Position numbers and translations under genes: made by a program. Below, piece after piece: positions 47,009 through 57,260 of a stretch of 64,000 nt of DNA. The stretch is from Corythucha ciliata (Eukaryota > Arthropoda > Insecta > Hemiptera > Tingidae). The stretch covers positions 10,827,009 to 10,891,008 of the forward strand of contig CM075938.1 in NCBI GenBank assembly GCA_038030265.1. The letters are read 5' to 3'. The notes beneath the pieces are model-generated. The model had not been told where the DNA came from and searched no databases. It saw only the letters and a program-made list of their open reading frames with translations. Position 1 is the stretch's first letter, and every line of letters begins with the position of its first letter.

Positions 47009-47113
47009 CAGTAGCGTACCGAGGTAGTGGCGAGGGGGGTGGACCACCCCGGGCTCCCTGTCAGGCGCGGCCCCCGAAAAGCTTAAATACGGAAAAATGA
47101 GGAATTTTAGGTT
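47009..47113 (+). repeat. Dispersed CAGTAGCGTAC repeat, copy 2
   Basis: CAGTAGCGTACCGAGGTAGT, GGCGAGGGGGG, CCACCCCGGGC and an end GGAATTTTAGGT, aligned with 37747-37851. Confidence 0.55.
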
Positions 47114-47339
47114 CATTCATGTGAAAAGGTTGGTTAGCGATTTGGCTACTTTCTACGAATTTCAGTCTATATCCGACGTGGAGAATATAACGTCACAAGT
47201 GATATCAGCAAAGAGTGTGGGCTGACTATTCGATTGAGCCCCTGAGAGTGCTATTCTGATGGTTGAAATACAGAAATTTGCGCCTTCTTGAGGGAAAGTC
47301 ATGGAAAATATAGAGAAAACGGACCGTCCCCAGTTTCGC

Positions 47340-49355
47340 TGGTCCTTGAGCGCACTAATGTACTGATCGGCAATTTACAACTGGCTGACGCAGCAAAAAC
47401 TTGGAGAAAAACGCTAATATTCGTGGCTATAACTGCGAAAAAGCGCTGATTCGTGGTATCACGATGCAACTTTCATAATCGTCGATTCGCAGTGTATGAC
47501 AACCATTCCGCGGATAAGATGTAGAAATCAATGTAAAAGTGTTGTTTTTGGGTCAAGCCCGCGGCTACAATTGCGAATACACGCTACTAATTCAAGGCTG
47601 TACAAGTAAAAAACAACATCGCGGCTAATATTGAAAAAAAAATATTAATTAGGGCGGCTAACATTAAGAAAAACACTAATTTTCAACTCAAACTGAGAAA
47701 AAGTGCTAATTCGCTGCTAAAAATGAAAAAAATGGCTCATCTGTAGCTGAAAATGAGGAAAACGATAATTCATGGCTAAAATTGAGGAAAGTCGCCAATA
47801 CAAACGATGGAAACCCTTCTGCGCAGCTAAAATTAAGAAAAAGCGCTAACCCGTGGCCAAAATTGGGGAAAATCACCAAAACTTGCAGAATTGAAAAAAC
47901 CCTTCTGATCGAGGCTAAAATTAAACAATAAACACTAATCTATAGCAAAAATTGAAGGAAAAAATGACAATGTGGGACTGAAATGTAACAAAAACAAAAA
48001 CGCATCCAATATTGAAAAGTTCACTATTAATAGCCCGGCATAAATAATTAAAAACTCTGGTTTTCAGTTCAAATAGGGGGAAAATGCTATTCCCGGCTAA
48101 AAATTGAGAAAATTCGCGAATTCACAGGCTAGAAACGCTTCTACCCAGCTACAATTGTAAAAAAGCGCTAGTTCATGGCTAAAATTGAGAAAAAAAATCG
48201 CTGATAAAGTGTGTTGGAATTTCTTATTCCGCCATCTCGCCTGCTGAGGACAACTTTGTGGCTAAAATTGAAAAAAGCGGCAAATTCATGGCTTTGAGTA
48301 AAAAAAATAAAATAATTCACGGCTAGAACTGAGAAGAAGCGCTAATCCATTGTTTAAAATGTTTTAAAAAATGCTAATGCGGTGCTAAAATGGAAAAGAA
48401 CCCGCTAATTGGCGGCTAATATTGAGAATATTAGTAATTTTTCTGGCTACAATTATTCTGGCTAGAAAGGTGAATTTTCAGCCTGAATTGAAAAAAAAAA
48501 TTGCTAATACGCTGTCAAAAATGGAAAAATTGCCGATTTGCACTTGAAATATCTGAAAACGCAAATTCATGGTTAAAACGAGCAAAATTCGATAATTCAT
48601 GGGTTAGAAACTGTAGGCTGAAATGTAGGAAAATCACTAATTCACGGCTAAAATTGAGAAAATTATCAATTTGCGTCAAAAATTGGAAGACGCTAATTCG
48701 CGTCTTCCTCTCGGTCAACTTTGAGGCTAAAATTGAGAAAAAGCGCCCAATTTATGGCTACGGGTGAAAAACCCGCAAATTTACGGCTAAAACTGAGATA
48801 AAATCGCTAATCCGTAGCGTATGGTTATGTTAAACAAATAAAAAAGCAAATTTGTCGTAAACATTTAGAAAAAACCGCTATTGCGGCTAATATTGAGTAA
48901 AACGCTAATTTCCCGCTCTAACTGAGTAAAGTGCTGATTCCCTGGTCCCTGCTGGAAAAAACCGCTAATTTGCGGCTAAAATTTGTGTGGTAAACCCAAC
49001 TCGAGGAAAGTTAAGAAACATCGCTGATTCACGGGATGAAAAAAGCTACTTTGTTTCTTGGGGGGGGGGGTACACCGCTAATTAGCGCTTAATTGTGGCG
49101 AAAAGCGCTAATTTGCTGGTGAAGTTGACAAAAATCAATCATTCGCGGCTAAAATGGAGAAATTCGCGGCTTTAACTTGGCATAAGTGCTGTTTGTCGTG
49201 GAAATAGCGGTAATTTGTCTAAAAAAAGGAAAAGGCCTTAAGTGAAATTATGAAAAGGCCTTAGAGGTTACCAATAATGGTTTATGTGTATAATTAGAGA
49301 CTTTTAGGGGCCTCTTGAAGATTTCCGCCCCGGGCACCGATACGTGTAGGTTCGC
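47340..49355 (+). repeat. Near full-length type A element, forward
   Basis: Left end GAGCGCACTAATGTACTGATC at 47348, then the ordered left block (47380-47580), about 60 units with landmarks GCTGAGGACAACTTTGTGGC (48243) and CGGTCAACTTTGAGGC (48711), and the right end GGGGCCTCTTGAAGATTTCC with GCCCCGGGCACCGATACG at 49308-49350. About 2.0 kb end to end and the clearest complete copy. Confidence 0.8.
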
Positions 49356-49383
49356 CTGTGGTCCGAGCACGCAAGGATCATTA

Positions 49384-49524
49384 GGCCCCTTTTACACGAG
49401 TGAGTTTTTTGTTCAAAAATATGTTCAATCTGATCACAAACAGACAATGTGAGGCAGGGAACATCTGTGAATTTTTTTCAAAATGGCTACTTTGATCAAA
49501 AAACTTACTCGTGTAAAAGGGGCC
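49384..49524. mobile_element. 141 bp MITE with perfect-looking inverted ends, TA target
   Basis: GGCCCCTTTTACACGAGTGA at the left is mirrored by TTACTCGTGTAAAAGGGGCC at the right (one mismatch in the first 20). TA flanks both sides (49382-49383, 49525-49526). The inside is about 85 bp of non-coding DNA. Confidence 0.7.
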
Positions 49525-49526
49525 TA

Positions 49527-49832
49527 TTACCTGTGATCGAGTAAGTCGACATTGCTAATTCATGCGTATGGCACAAAACCTCGAAAACAATTAATGCTCC
49601 GTGAACTACCAAGTAGCCTACAAATCACCCACCACGCTGAGGAGCATCTCGTCCAAACCGAAGGATCGTAGAGAATTGTTGGAAATGCATCTTTTTTGAG
49701 ATTTTAGTAATAACTAATGGAGGAACCCCGGAATTATAAAAAATGACGCAACACTCCCATCACACCTTGAGTCAGGAATGACTCAACCAAATTACATAAA
49801 ACAAAAACGATTTTAAACAAAATTGGGAAAAA
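49527..49832. other. Unique stretch below the BEL/Pao remnant
   Basis: AT-rich. It may contain the 3' UTR or LTR of the BEL element, but no LTR partner was found. Confidence 0.3.
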
Positions 49833-51245
49833 TCACTGAGGAGAACGTCTTTGGTATCGACCGGGGAGATGTATCTGACGTCCACATCGCGTTCTTCTAG
49901 CTTCTATTTCCTTTTCTGATAGTCGAGCATCATTACGAGTTACGGGTGAAATCATTTGAGATGCTGGAGACTCAGAAGCGCTTGGTGAATTCTCGTCCAT
50001 TTCGGTGTTTCGATGATCTTCGTTGACGTTGCAGAAGACCTCTAGTAGATAGAGACGTTGTAACGGCCGGATAAGGATTCCTTCTGCTGTCCTGACCTTC
50101 ACGACTCGGCATTTTCCGTCGAGGCCGTACACCTTTTCTTCGACGATGGCCAGTGGCCAATGGAGACGTTTCTTGTCTTCACTTCCGATCAATTCGATTT
50201 CCCCTCAAATCGGTTCCCGTGTGTTTTTGCTGCCTTTCCATGTGAAAATCAACTGGCTGGGGTACTCTGAACGAAAACGATTTCACTTCTTGCCGATGTC
50301 GCAAATGTTTTTCGAAGTTTGTTGAATCCAAATGTTCAAGTTCTGGGACACCTGCTTCCTTCAACTCTTGTATGAACATGAGCGGAGTTATGGGAACCGG
50401 TCCATCGTTCGTATCAGACATGTACATGATGGGCCGAGAATTGATTATGACTTCACATTCGCACAAGATTGTGTAAAGTTCATTGATGTCGAGACAAGCA
50501 CGACCCAGATTTTTCTTCAGCAAAACTTTAACCAGACCGATCATTCTTTCAAAAAATCCACCCCACCAAGGAGAAGAAGGGGGATTGAATCACCACTCGG
50601 TTGGCTGGGAGTTCCAGTTCGACTTTATTGTTTCCCAGTCAACAGTTTCCATGGCGTTACGGGCTCCTTTGAAATTGGTGCCATTATCACAAAAAATTAA
50701 AGTTGGCCTCCCACGTCACACAGCGAACCTTCTGATAGCGAGATCAGCGAGAAGATAGGCTTCAGTTGACGATGTGCCGACTAATTCGAGGTGTATAGCA
50801 CGATAAATGGCACATGTAAATATCACGACCCACACTTTGGACCCATTGCGTAGGTAGAGTCGCCCTGCACAGTCTGTTCCGATGACTTCAAATGGCTTAC
50901 CGTCCCTCACTCTGTCTTCTGGTAATGGAGGAGACTCCGCACTCAGTGATTTAGACGAAAACCGTTGACAAACTGCACAACTTTTCACTAGTCGTCGTAC
51001 CGCCTGTTTACCTCTAAGAATCCAGTACTTTTCTCTCAACTGATTGAGAAGTTCCTTGACCTGCGTTATGACGGTTTTGCAAATGAACGTGTCTCATCAT
51101 TCTCTGGACTATAACGTGGTCCAGTGACAGAATGTAAGGCGCATGAAAATCTTCAGAGTCGTTTCTAGCCCAAATTTTCGTTCGCACTCTCAAAAGGCCT
51201 GAAGAATCAATTTGTGGTTTAAGTTTCTTCAATCGTTGGTCCGCC
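49833..51245 (-). pseudogene. BEL/Pao integrase and C-terminal region
   Basis: On minus, 51232-50716 gives LKKLKPQIDSSGLLRV, an HH-CC zinc domain ending CAVCQRF, and IGTDCAGRLYLRNG with the first catalytic Asp. 50700-50545 holds the segment with a second Asp in a broken frame and a WWGGFFERMI-type motif, diagnostic of BEL/Pao. 50544-50179 gives IGLVKVLLKKNLGRACLDIN and EVIINSRPIMYMS. 50192-49833 gives the C-terminal RLHWPLAIVEEKVYGLDGKC domain. Several frame changes make it dead. Its N-terminal side is displaced beyond the inserted Gypsy (see 55328-55480). Confidence 0.8.
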
Positions 51246-51374
51246 TGGAGAGATTTTAGGATCTCCTATTTAGATAATTACGATTATTTGTTGAAACGAT
51301 AAAACCGAACTGCTTTATTATTGTTAACCATGTGTCGGAACATAAATAAAAATAATAAAAGTAAAGGGGGGCCA
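51246..51374 (-). repeat. Gypsy 3' LTR
   Basis: Plus strand TGGAGAGATTTTAGG...GGGGGGCCA. It differs from the other LTR by a single substitution in the shared part and a 4-5 bp length difference near the end (GTAAAGG versus GTAGTAGAAGG), pointing to a fairly young insertion. Purine-rich AGGGGGCTGATG lies just upstream as the possible polypurine tract. Confidence 0.85.
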
Positions 51375-51379
51375 AGGCA

Positions 51380-52540
51380 TCAGCCCCCTGGGGAGACTGG
51401 AAGTCCGGGAAGAACGAAATGTACTCGGCGAGTTGTCTGTGTTAGTTTCTTGACAACTGCTGGATTATTCGAATGTTCTAATGTCATGGACGACGTGAAA
51501 TAGGCTGGTTTAACCCGATCGACGCTGACTTTGAGCGACTTTCCGTTGACGGAGATAGTGAGAGTTTTGTCATCGCGGCTTAAGACGGGGTAAGGACCAG
51601 TGTAGGGGGGTTGTAACGAGCGGCGTTTGGTGTCGTCGCGTAGAAAAACACGTGCGCATGACGACAATTCTTGAAATACGAAGGGCTTCTTCATCGAGTG
51701 ATTGCCGGGGGGTACTGGCCGTAATTCGGACATTTAACGACGTAAACAGTCAACGAAGGTTGTTGGGGGCAGTGATGAACTGTTGTTGGACGGGTAATTC
51801 AATTTATTCGAAGGTTCACCGTAGACTAGTTCGGCTGGGGACGTGTTAAGTTCTTCACGAAAGGCACTGCGGATTCCGAGGGGAACGAGTGGTAGAGCTT
51901 GTAGCCAGTTCATAGTCGGGTGACACATGAGTGACGCTTTTAAATGGCGATGAAAAGTTTCGACTAGACCGTTGGCGCAGGGATGATAACTAGTGGTCCG
52001 GAAGCGTTCGAAACCGAAGGTTGATGCGAGAGATCGGAATAACGCGGATTCGAACTGTCCGCCCTGGTCAGTCATGATTTGGGACGGTGTGCCGAATCGG
52101 GAAAACCAACAGTTGACGAGAGCATTTGCGGCGGTGGGTGCGGAGCTGTCTTCGAGTGGCTAAACTTCGGGCCATCGCGTGAATCTGTCGATCACAGTTA
52201 GACAAGAACGATACCGTCCGACAGGGGGAAGGGGTCCGATAAGGTCGACGTGGATGTGTTGAAAACGTGACGTGGGTGTAGGAAAGTTGCCAGGTGGAGA
52301 GTGTACATGACGAGTTATTTTGGCGCGTTGGCAAGAAGTACACGCCCGTGACCACGCTCGGCAATCTTGACGGATTCGAGGCCACACAAAGCGTTGTGAA
52401 ATGAGCCGGGTAGTTGCTTTGATGCCGGGATGACTCAAATTATGGAGAGAGTCGAAAATGCGGCGTCGAAGTGGAGTAGGTACGAAGAGTTGATGTTGAC
52501 GTGTCGCAAACAAGAGTAATGTCGGACCCGGGGATGTCAA
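51380..52540 (-). pseudogene. Gypsy integrase
   Basis: HNLSHPGIKATTRLISQRFV and CTSCQRAK form the HH-CC zinc domain. FQHIHVDLIGPLPP gives the first catalytic Asp. A TAG near 52162 follows RWPEV. MTDQGGQFESALF gives the second Asp and CANGLVETFHRHLK the catalytic Glu. After another frame step at about 51733 the C-terminal domain contains VFLRDDTKRRSLQPPYTGPY and runs close to the 3' LTR. All three catalytic acids are present. Confidence 0.85.
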
Positions 52541-52544
52541 CGTT

Positions 52545-53322
52545 TTGGAGGCGAAGGGATGAATCGTTGGTTTTCAGGAGGTCACGAAGTTCATCATCAT
52601 GACTTCGCGCTTTAGCTAGTGTTGTGAGATCGACAGGGGGAGGAATTGCAGCGGTGAGAGAATCGACTCGAGATAGAGTATGGACGACAATATTTGCAGC
52701 GCCGCTGATGTGTTGAATGTCGGTCGTGAACTGGGAAACAAATGAGAGCTGGTTAAGTTGTATTGGGGGTATCTTTTCCTTGTGTTAACGAAAGGCGAAC
52801 GTGAGAGGCCCTTGATCCGTGTAGACAGTGAAAGTTTGGGCTTCAAGGGTATGACGAAAGTGTTGTATGGCAGCGTAGACGGCATGAAGTTCTCGATGAA
52901 AAGCTGGCCACTGCTGTTGGCGTGGAGTCAGTTTTTCGGAGAAAAATGCGAGGGGCTGCCACTCGTTCGCCACGCGTTTTTGAAGACATGCCCCGATGGC
53001 AGCTTGAGAGGCATCAGTGAAGAGCCCGAGTTGAGCCTTGGGGTCAGGATGAGCGAGAATGGTTGCTGTTGTGAGATGTTCTTTGCACGACTGGAAAGCT
53101 TGCTCGAGTGCCGGGGTCCAAATTATTGGTTGTTTACCGCGGAGACCGGCGAGAGCGGAGTGAAGGGGCGCTTGAAGTTGTGCTGCAGACGTGAGAAAAC
53201 GACGGTAGAAATTCATCATCCCGAGGAAACGGCGAAGACCTTGGGCTGTTGTCGGGCGTTTGAAATTTTGAAGCGCCGCGATACGATCGAGAGGGGGGGT
53301 TGTGGCTTCCGGGGTGATCTCA
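52545..53322 (-). pseudogene. Gypsy RNase H and connection to integrase
   Basis: After the TGA, the same frame continues with GLRRFLGMMNFYRRFL, LGLFTDASQAAIGACLQ (RNase H first Asp), FHRELHAVYAAIQHFRHTLE (Glu) and VYTDQGPLTFAFR (Asp), then a TAA near 52786 and a connecting region to 52545. Two isolated nonsense codons are the only breaks. Confidence 0.8.
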
Positions 53323-53324
53323 TA

Positions 53325-54560
53325 TCACAAGAAAGTGACTTTTGATGAGCCGAGAATGCATTTGTTGGCATTGATGAGGAGTCCATGTTCACTCAGACGT
53401 TTGAAAACGGCGTGAAGATGCGTTTTATGTTCGTCGGCGCGGGAGAAAATAAGAATGTCATCAATATAGGGATAACAAAAGTCGAGGCCTTGGAGGACGT
53501 CGTCTATGAACCGTTGAAACGTCTGGGCGGGATTTCGAAGACCAAAGCTCATGTACGGGTACTCACAGAGATCGTAAGATGTTGTGATAGCCGTCTTGGG
53601 GACGTCGTTGGGATTGACGGGGATTTGATGATACGCCTTGACGAGGTCCAGGACGGAGAAGATTGTGCATCCTTGGAGGTTGTGGGAAAAGTCATGGATA
53701 TGACGGTCAGGGTAACGATCAGGAACGGTCCTGGCGTTTAATGCACGATAGTCGCCACTGGGGCGCCATCCAGAACCTTTCTTCGGCACCATGTGAAGTG
53801 GTGATGACCAAGGGCTGTCTGATCGTCGAACGATTCCTTGTTGAAGCATAAGGTCGAATTCAGCCTTGGCAGGTAGAAGCTTATCGGGAGCAAGTCGTCT
53901 AGGGCGTGCGAACACAGAGGGTCCGGGCGTCGTGTTGATGTAATGGACAGTAGAATGGTGAACGACGCGAGGAGGGCCCGACGGTAGAGTGAGTTGAGGG
54001 CATTGCGCGAGAATGTCGTGAAAAGGGGATGGCTGTAATGATTCAGAGGACAGCGACTTGACACTTGGTTGATGGGTCAGGTTCGTGATGCAAGTTGCAG
54101 CAAGGTCGGTGGTGGCATCGAATAAACGGTTCTTGCGACAATCTGGAAGAAGAGAATAGTGTGCGAGGAAGTCGGTTCCGATAATGGAAACTTGCACGTC
54201 GGCGATGACGAAGTTCCAGGAGAAATCCCGACGAAGATTGAAATCCGGGCGAAGACAAATAGTGCCGTACGTTGAAATGTTCGTGTTGTTGGCGGCGAGA
54301 AGTTGGAGATCAACGCGATGTCGTTTTCCAGGAAGAAGACGGCGAGGGAAACAACACAAATCGGAGCCTGTGTCGAGGAGGTACTGGTGCTTGGTGAGGC
54401 GATCGATGATGAACAAGCGGCGTCCTTGTTTGGGGCGGTCGGTCGCCGCTACTGTCGACTGCCCTGAGAGTTTTAACGTTGGATAGGAGCACGGAGGGGT
54501 GCATTGCGTGGCACGATTTCCCCAGCGGCGATGGTACCAACATACTCGCGATGGTGAGTC
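53325..54560 (-). pseudogene. Gypsy zinc knuckle, protease and reverse transcriptase
   Basis: One long frame holds the zinc knuckle, a retropepsin with [14 protein letters not shown] (active-site DTGS intact) and [14 protein letters not shown], and then the [51 protein letters not shown] (motif A), [20 protein letters not shown] and [11 protein letters not shown] (motif C intact). It ends in TGA at about 53324, shortly after KVTFL, where related elements have Gly. Translation resumes in the same frame after the stop. Confidence 0.9.
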
Positions 54561-55170
54561 GGAGGACCATGAGCATCGACTTGGGCGAACCAGAGCTGCG
54601 GCTTGTCGCTCCGGGCTGTGGGAAGGGGTGGAATGTCTGTGATGAGATCGTGGTTGACGCGCCGATGTTGATAGCGTTCGAGTCAGTGTGGCAAGTTGTT
54701 GAGTGACAGTTTCGAGAAGCCGAGCGATTCCCGGGTCCGTGGGAGTAACCATATCGACAGGGGAAGGGTGACGGTTGAAAGTGGGAAACACGAGTTGGAC
54801 TTCGATGATCTGGTCGGCAAATTCTTGAAGTGGTGTAGGGGTTTTGAAGGGGGGGTGTCGTGATGAGATCCTCGACCTCATTTATACACCGCTCATCGAG
54901 TTGAGAAATAAGGTATCTGTATTTCGTCGCTTCTTGGGTGATGCCGGCGAGATCAAATTGAGCATCGACTTGGGCGAACCAGAGCTGCGGCTTGTCGCTC
55001 CAAAACGCGGGGAGTTTTATGGCGACGCGATTGACGAAGTTGCGAGCGACTGCATCGTGGGCAATTCCGGCGGTTTGTTCAGCGATGCGAGGCAACATGC
55101 CTTGAATTTGCTGCCGGAGGTTATTGAGTTGTTCGAGTTGAGCAGCAACGTCGTCAGGAGCTTCTGCCAT
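54310..55170 (-). pseudogene. Gypsy gag-like region, internally deleted
   Basis: ATG 55170 opens a frame with [40 protein letters not shown] and [18 protein letters not shown], the typical N-terminal half of arthropod Gypsy gag. Near 54870 the product jumps frame to a region leading to the zinc knuckle [18 protein letters not shown], so much of the capsid C-terminal half is missing. A 42 bp segment of the first half (54960-55001) is repeated at 54569-54610. Confidence 0.75.
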
Positions 55171-55194
55171 GGTGTTCGGGTCGGGGTCACCAAT

Positions 55195-55327
55195 TGGAGA
55201 GATTTTAGGATCTCCTATTTAGATAATTACGATTATTTGTTGAAACGATAAAACCGAACTGCTTTATTTTTGTTAACCATGTGTCGGAACATAAATAAAA
55301 ATAATAAAAGTAGTAGAAGGGGGGCCA
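55195..55327 (-). repeat. Gypsy 5' LTR
   Basis: Same sequence as 51246-51374 with a few differences. Followed on minus by AT and the primer binding site TGGTGACCCCGA (55192-55181). Confidence 0.85.
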
Positions 55328-55480
55328 CCGCACGCCAAACCTTGAAATGACTCGTCTACTTCACCATTCAAAATGGCCACCAAATCGTGAACGGCGTTTG
55401 CCCAGTCGTTTCAAAGACTTCTTCGATAAGTGGGAGAAACTGCTACATATCTACGATCCTTCCACGTTTATGTATCAGAT
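55328..55480 (-). pseudogene. BEL/Pao fragment upstream of the inserted Gypsy
   Basis: Minus strand upstream of the Gypsy has PFTIWWPF and SHFKVW-like content interrupted by stops, and its frame runs on into the integrase N-terminus at 51245 once the Gypsy is ignored. A Trp-Trp-Pro segment is expected in the stretch before BEL integrase. Short and degraded. Confidence 0.45.
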
Positions 55481-55499
55481 GTTATTCAACTTCCATTTT

Positions 55500-56250
55500 A
55501 GATGTTGTTTTAAAATATGTACACTTTTCGTTCCAATGTTCACGTTCTCTCGATTTCATATAAAAATCACAACAGGTACCTAATACAAGCTGAGATGTGA
55601 ATCTTGCCATTCGGCAATGTAGGTCGTACCTCAAGAAAGTTTCGGGTACGGGTTTTTAAGAGCACTTGAGAAAGAGGAATTCAAGGTTCTACCAGCGCAT
55701 CACCAACTGTGGCAGTTTCATTGCCTGCCTGAACTGCAAGTTTCATTGCCCTTTGTTTTTAACGGTCGCACACCCTGGGTATACCGGTCTCGACTGCGCC
55801 CCATAACTTTGAATTCGCAATTTAAGAGTTATTACTAGGTATTTGTAAAATTGGAGGTTTCCGGCCATAAGTTTCGCCGTTTATTCAACTTAGTCCACCG
55901 AGTGGGTACCTAGCCGAAAATCCGACTTTAAAAACAACAATATTTCAATCGTTTAATTTCAAAATTCGGTCTAAAAAGCGGTTTGGCCCTTTCACAGCCA
56001 TTAACTATGTCTCATATTACTCATACAAGTCATTTTTTAACGTAAACAGTAAAATTGATATACCACGTGCGTTATAATAGATTCTTGGAAGTGGTTTCAG
56101 CTGGTTTGTTGCCTTCCAAATTACATAGTTGCTCTCGTTTTTCTTTTTTCTTCTGTTAATTATTGAAGAAAATTGGCCGTCGTTACGTTCATCATAATCG
56201 TAACTAATTATTAAACGTAATATAGAGACGTTCCTTCACTTCAGGAGCTC
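55500..56250. other. Unique stretch, no gene seen
   Basis: AT-rich, no recognised content. Confidence 0.35.
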
Positions 56251-56254
56251 TTGC

Positions 56255-56740
56255 GTTGTAGCGCTTTTTCTCAATTTTACCCGTGAATTAGCTTGTTTTT
56301 ACAATTATAGCTGCGCATGTTATAGCAATTTTTTTAACTGTAGGCCCGAATTGGCGTTTTGCTCCGTTTCATCTGTGCATTAACGTTTTTTCGCCATTTT
56401 AATCGCGAATTATAGCGTTTATCTCAATTTTATCTGAGAATGAGTGCTCTTTTCCAAATTTAACCTCGAATTAATAATTTTTCTCATAGCATTTTCCTTT
56501 TTTAAACAATTCTGCTCCAGAGCAGATCATTTCCACCCATCCTCTTTGAATTAAAGCATTATGTTAATAGAGAAGACGTGTTCTCTCACACGTGTTCTCA
56601 AATTGCTCTGAAGCAGAACTTCGTAAAAATAAAAAACGCTATCAATTTTAGCCGTGAATTAACATTTATTCACCATTTGAGGCTGAGAATTTACGTTTTT
56701 CTCAATTTTACCTGCGAAATAACGCTTTTTCTCAATTTCT
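56255..56740 (-). repeat. Type A block, reverse
   Basis: Units TTTTTCTCAATTTTACC then CGTGAATTAGC, about ten copies with an interruption near 56490-56640. Confidence 0.65.
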
Positions 56741-56748
56741 GTCATGCA

Positions 56749-56825
56749 CGCAGTGGCGCCGTATTACATCCAAGGTGTAGCGGCCGCTGCACCTCTCTAT
56801 AGGAGGTGAGTGGTCCGTGATCGTG
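56749..56825. repeat. Dispersed CAGTGGCGCCG repeat, copy 2
   Basis: CAGTGGCGCCGTATTACATC, CGGCCGCTGCACCTCT, AGGAGGTGAGTGGTCCGTGA; aligned with 13880-13947. Confidence 0.5.
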
Positions 56826-57124
56826 ATCAAAGAGGCGAGATAAATAACAGGAAAATGAAAATGTGGAAGATAGGGTTGTAAAAACAGAAGAAGGAAGGGT
56901 GAATCGGTTCTCAGCCGTATCTCAGTTCAGAAAATCATAGTTAAACAAGAGAACTATACCTATCAATTTAAGCACGAGGACAAAGCCAAGTAAAGCCAGA
57001 GTTTCGGTTGAATACCGCAAAAAAAACTGACAGACTCGGACAAATTTTACCACAAGCACTGAATTTGTTCACTTCTCTATCAGAAATGGTGGCTTATCGG
57101 CGGCCAGAGATCTCATTTTAAGAT

Positions 57125-57260
57125 TTCAGTTGCTAGTTTCCGTTATTTATTCTCGTGAAATTGTCAGTTTCAGTTCTTTATTGCCGCGAAATTTAGGTTC
57201 CGCTCCAAATAACGGAAACTAGTAATATCTCTGGTATAATTGGACCCGATTTTTGCTGGC
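57125..57260 (-). repeat. Inverted type C segment, partner of 57660-57765
   Basis: TAGTTTCCGTTATTTATTC, CGTGAAATTGTCAGTTTC and TTCTTTATT(G/T)CCGCGA are the reverse complement of 57664-57725. At 57213-57256 ATATCTCTGGTATAATTGG with ACCCGATTTTT is repeated directly at 57728-57760. Confidence 0.65.

Larger units (their letters stand above)
51246..55327 (-). mobile_element. Gypsy LTR retrotransposon with both LTRs, inserted in BEL/Pao
   Basis: Two LTRs of about 130 bp (51246-51374 and 55195-55327) flank gag, protease, RT, RNase H and integrase, all on minus. LTRs begin TG and end CA. Flanks on the minus strand read TGCGG upstream and GGCGG downstream, a 5 bp target duplication with one change or a 4 bp one with an extra base. 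Removing the element brings the BEL reading frame on the two sides into register. The gene order PR-RT-RH-IN is Gypsy. No envelope gene is seen. Confidence 0.9.

Noticed and set aside
55347..55583. 78-codon plus-strand frame beside the Gypsy
   Set aside because: Overlaps the minus-strand BEL remnant and lacks any motif.
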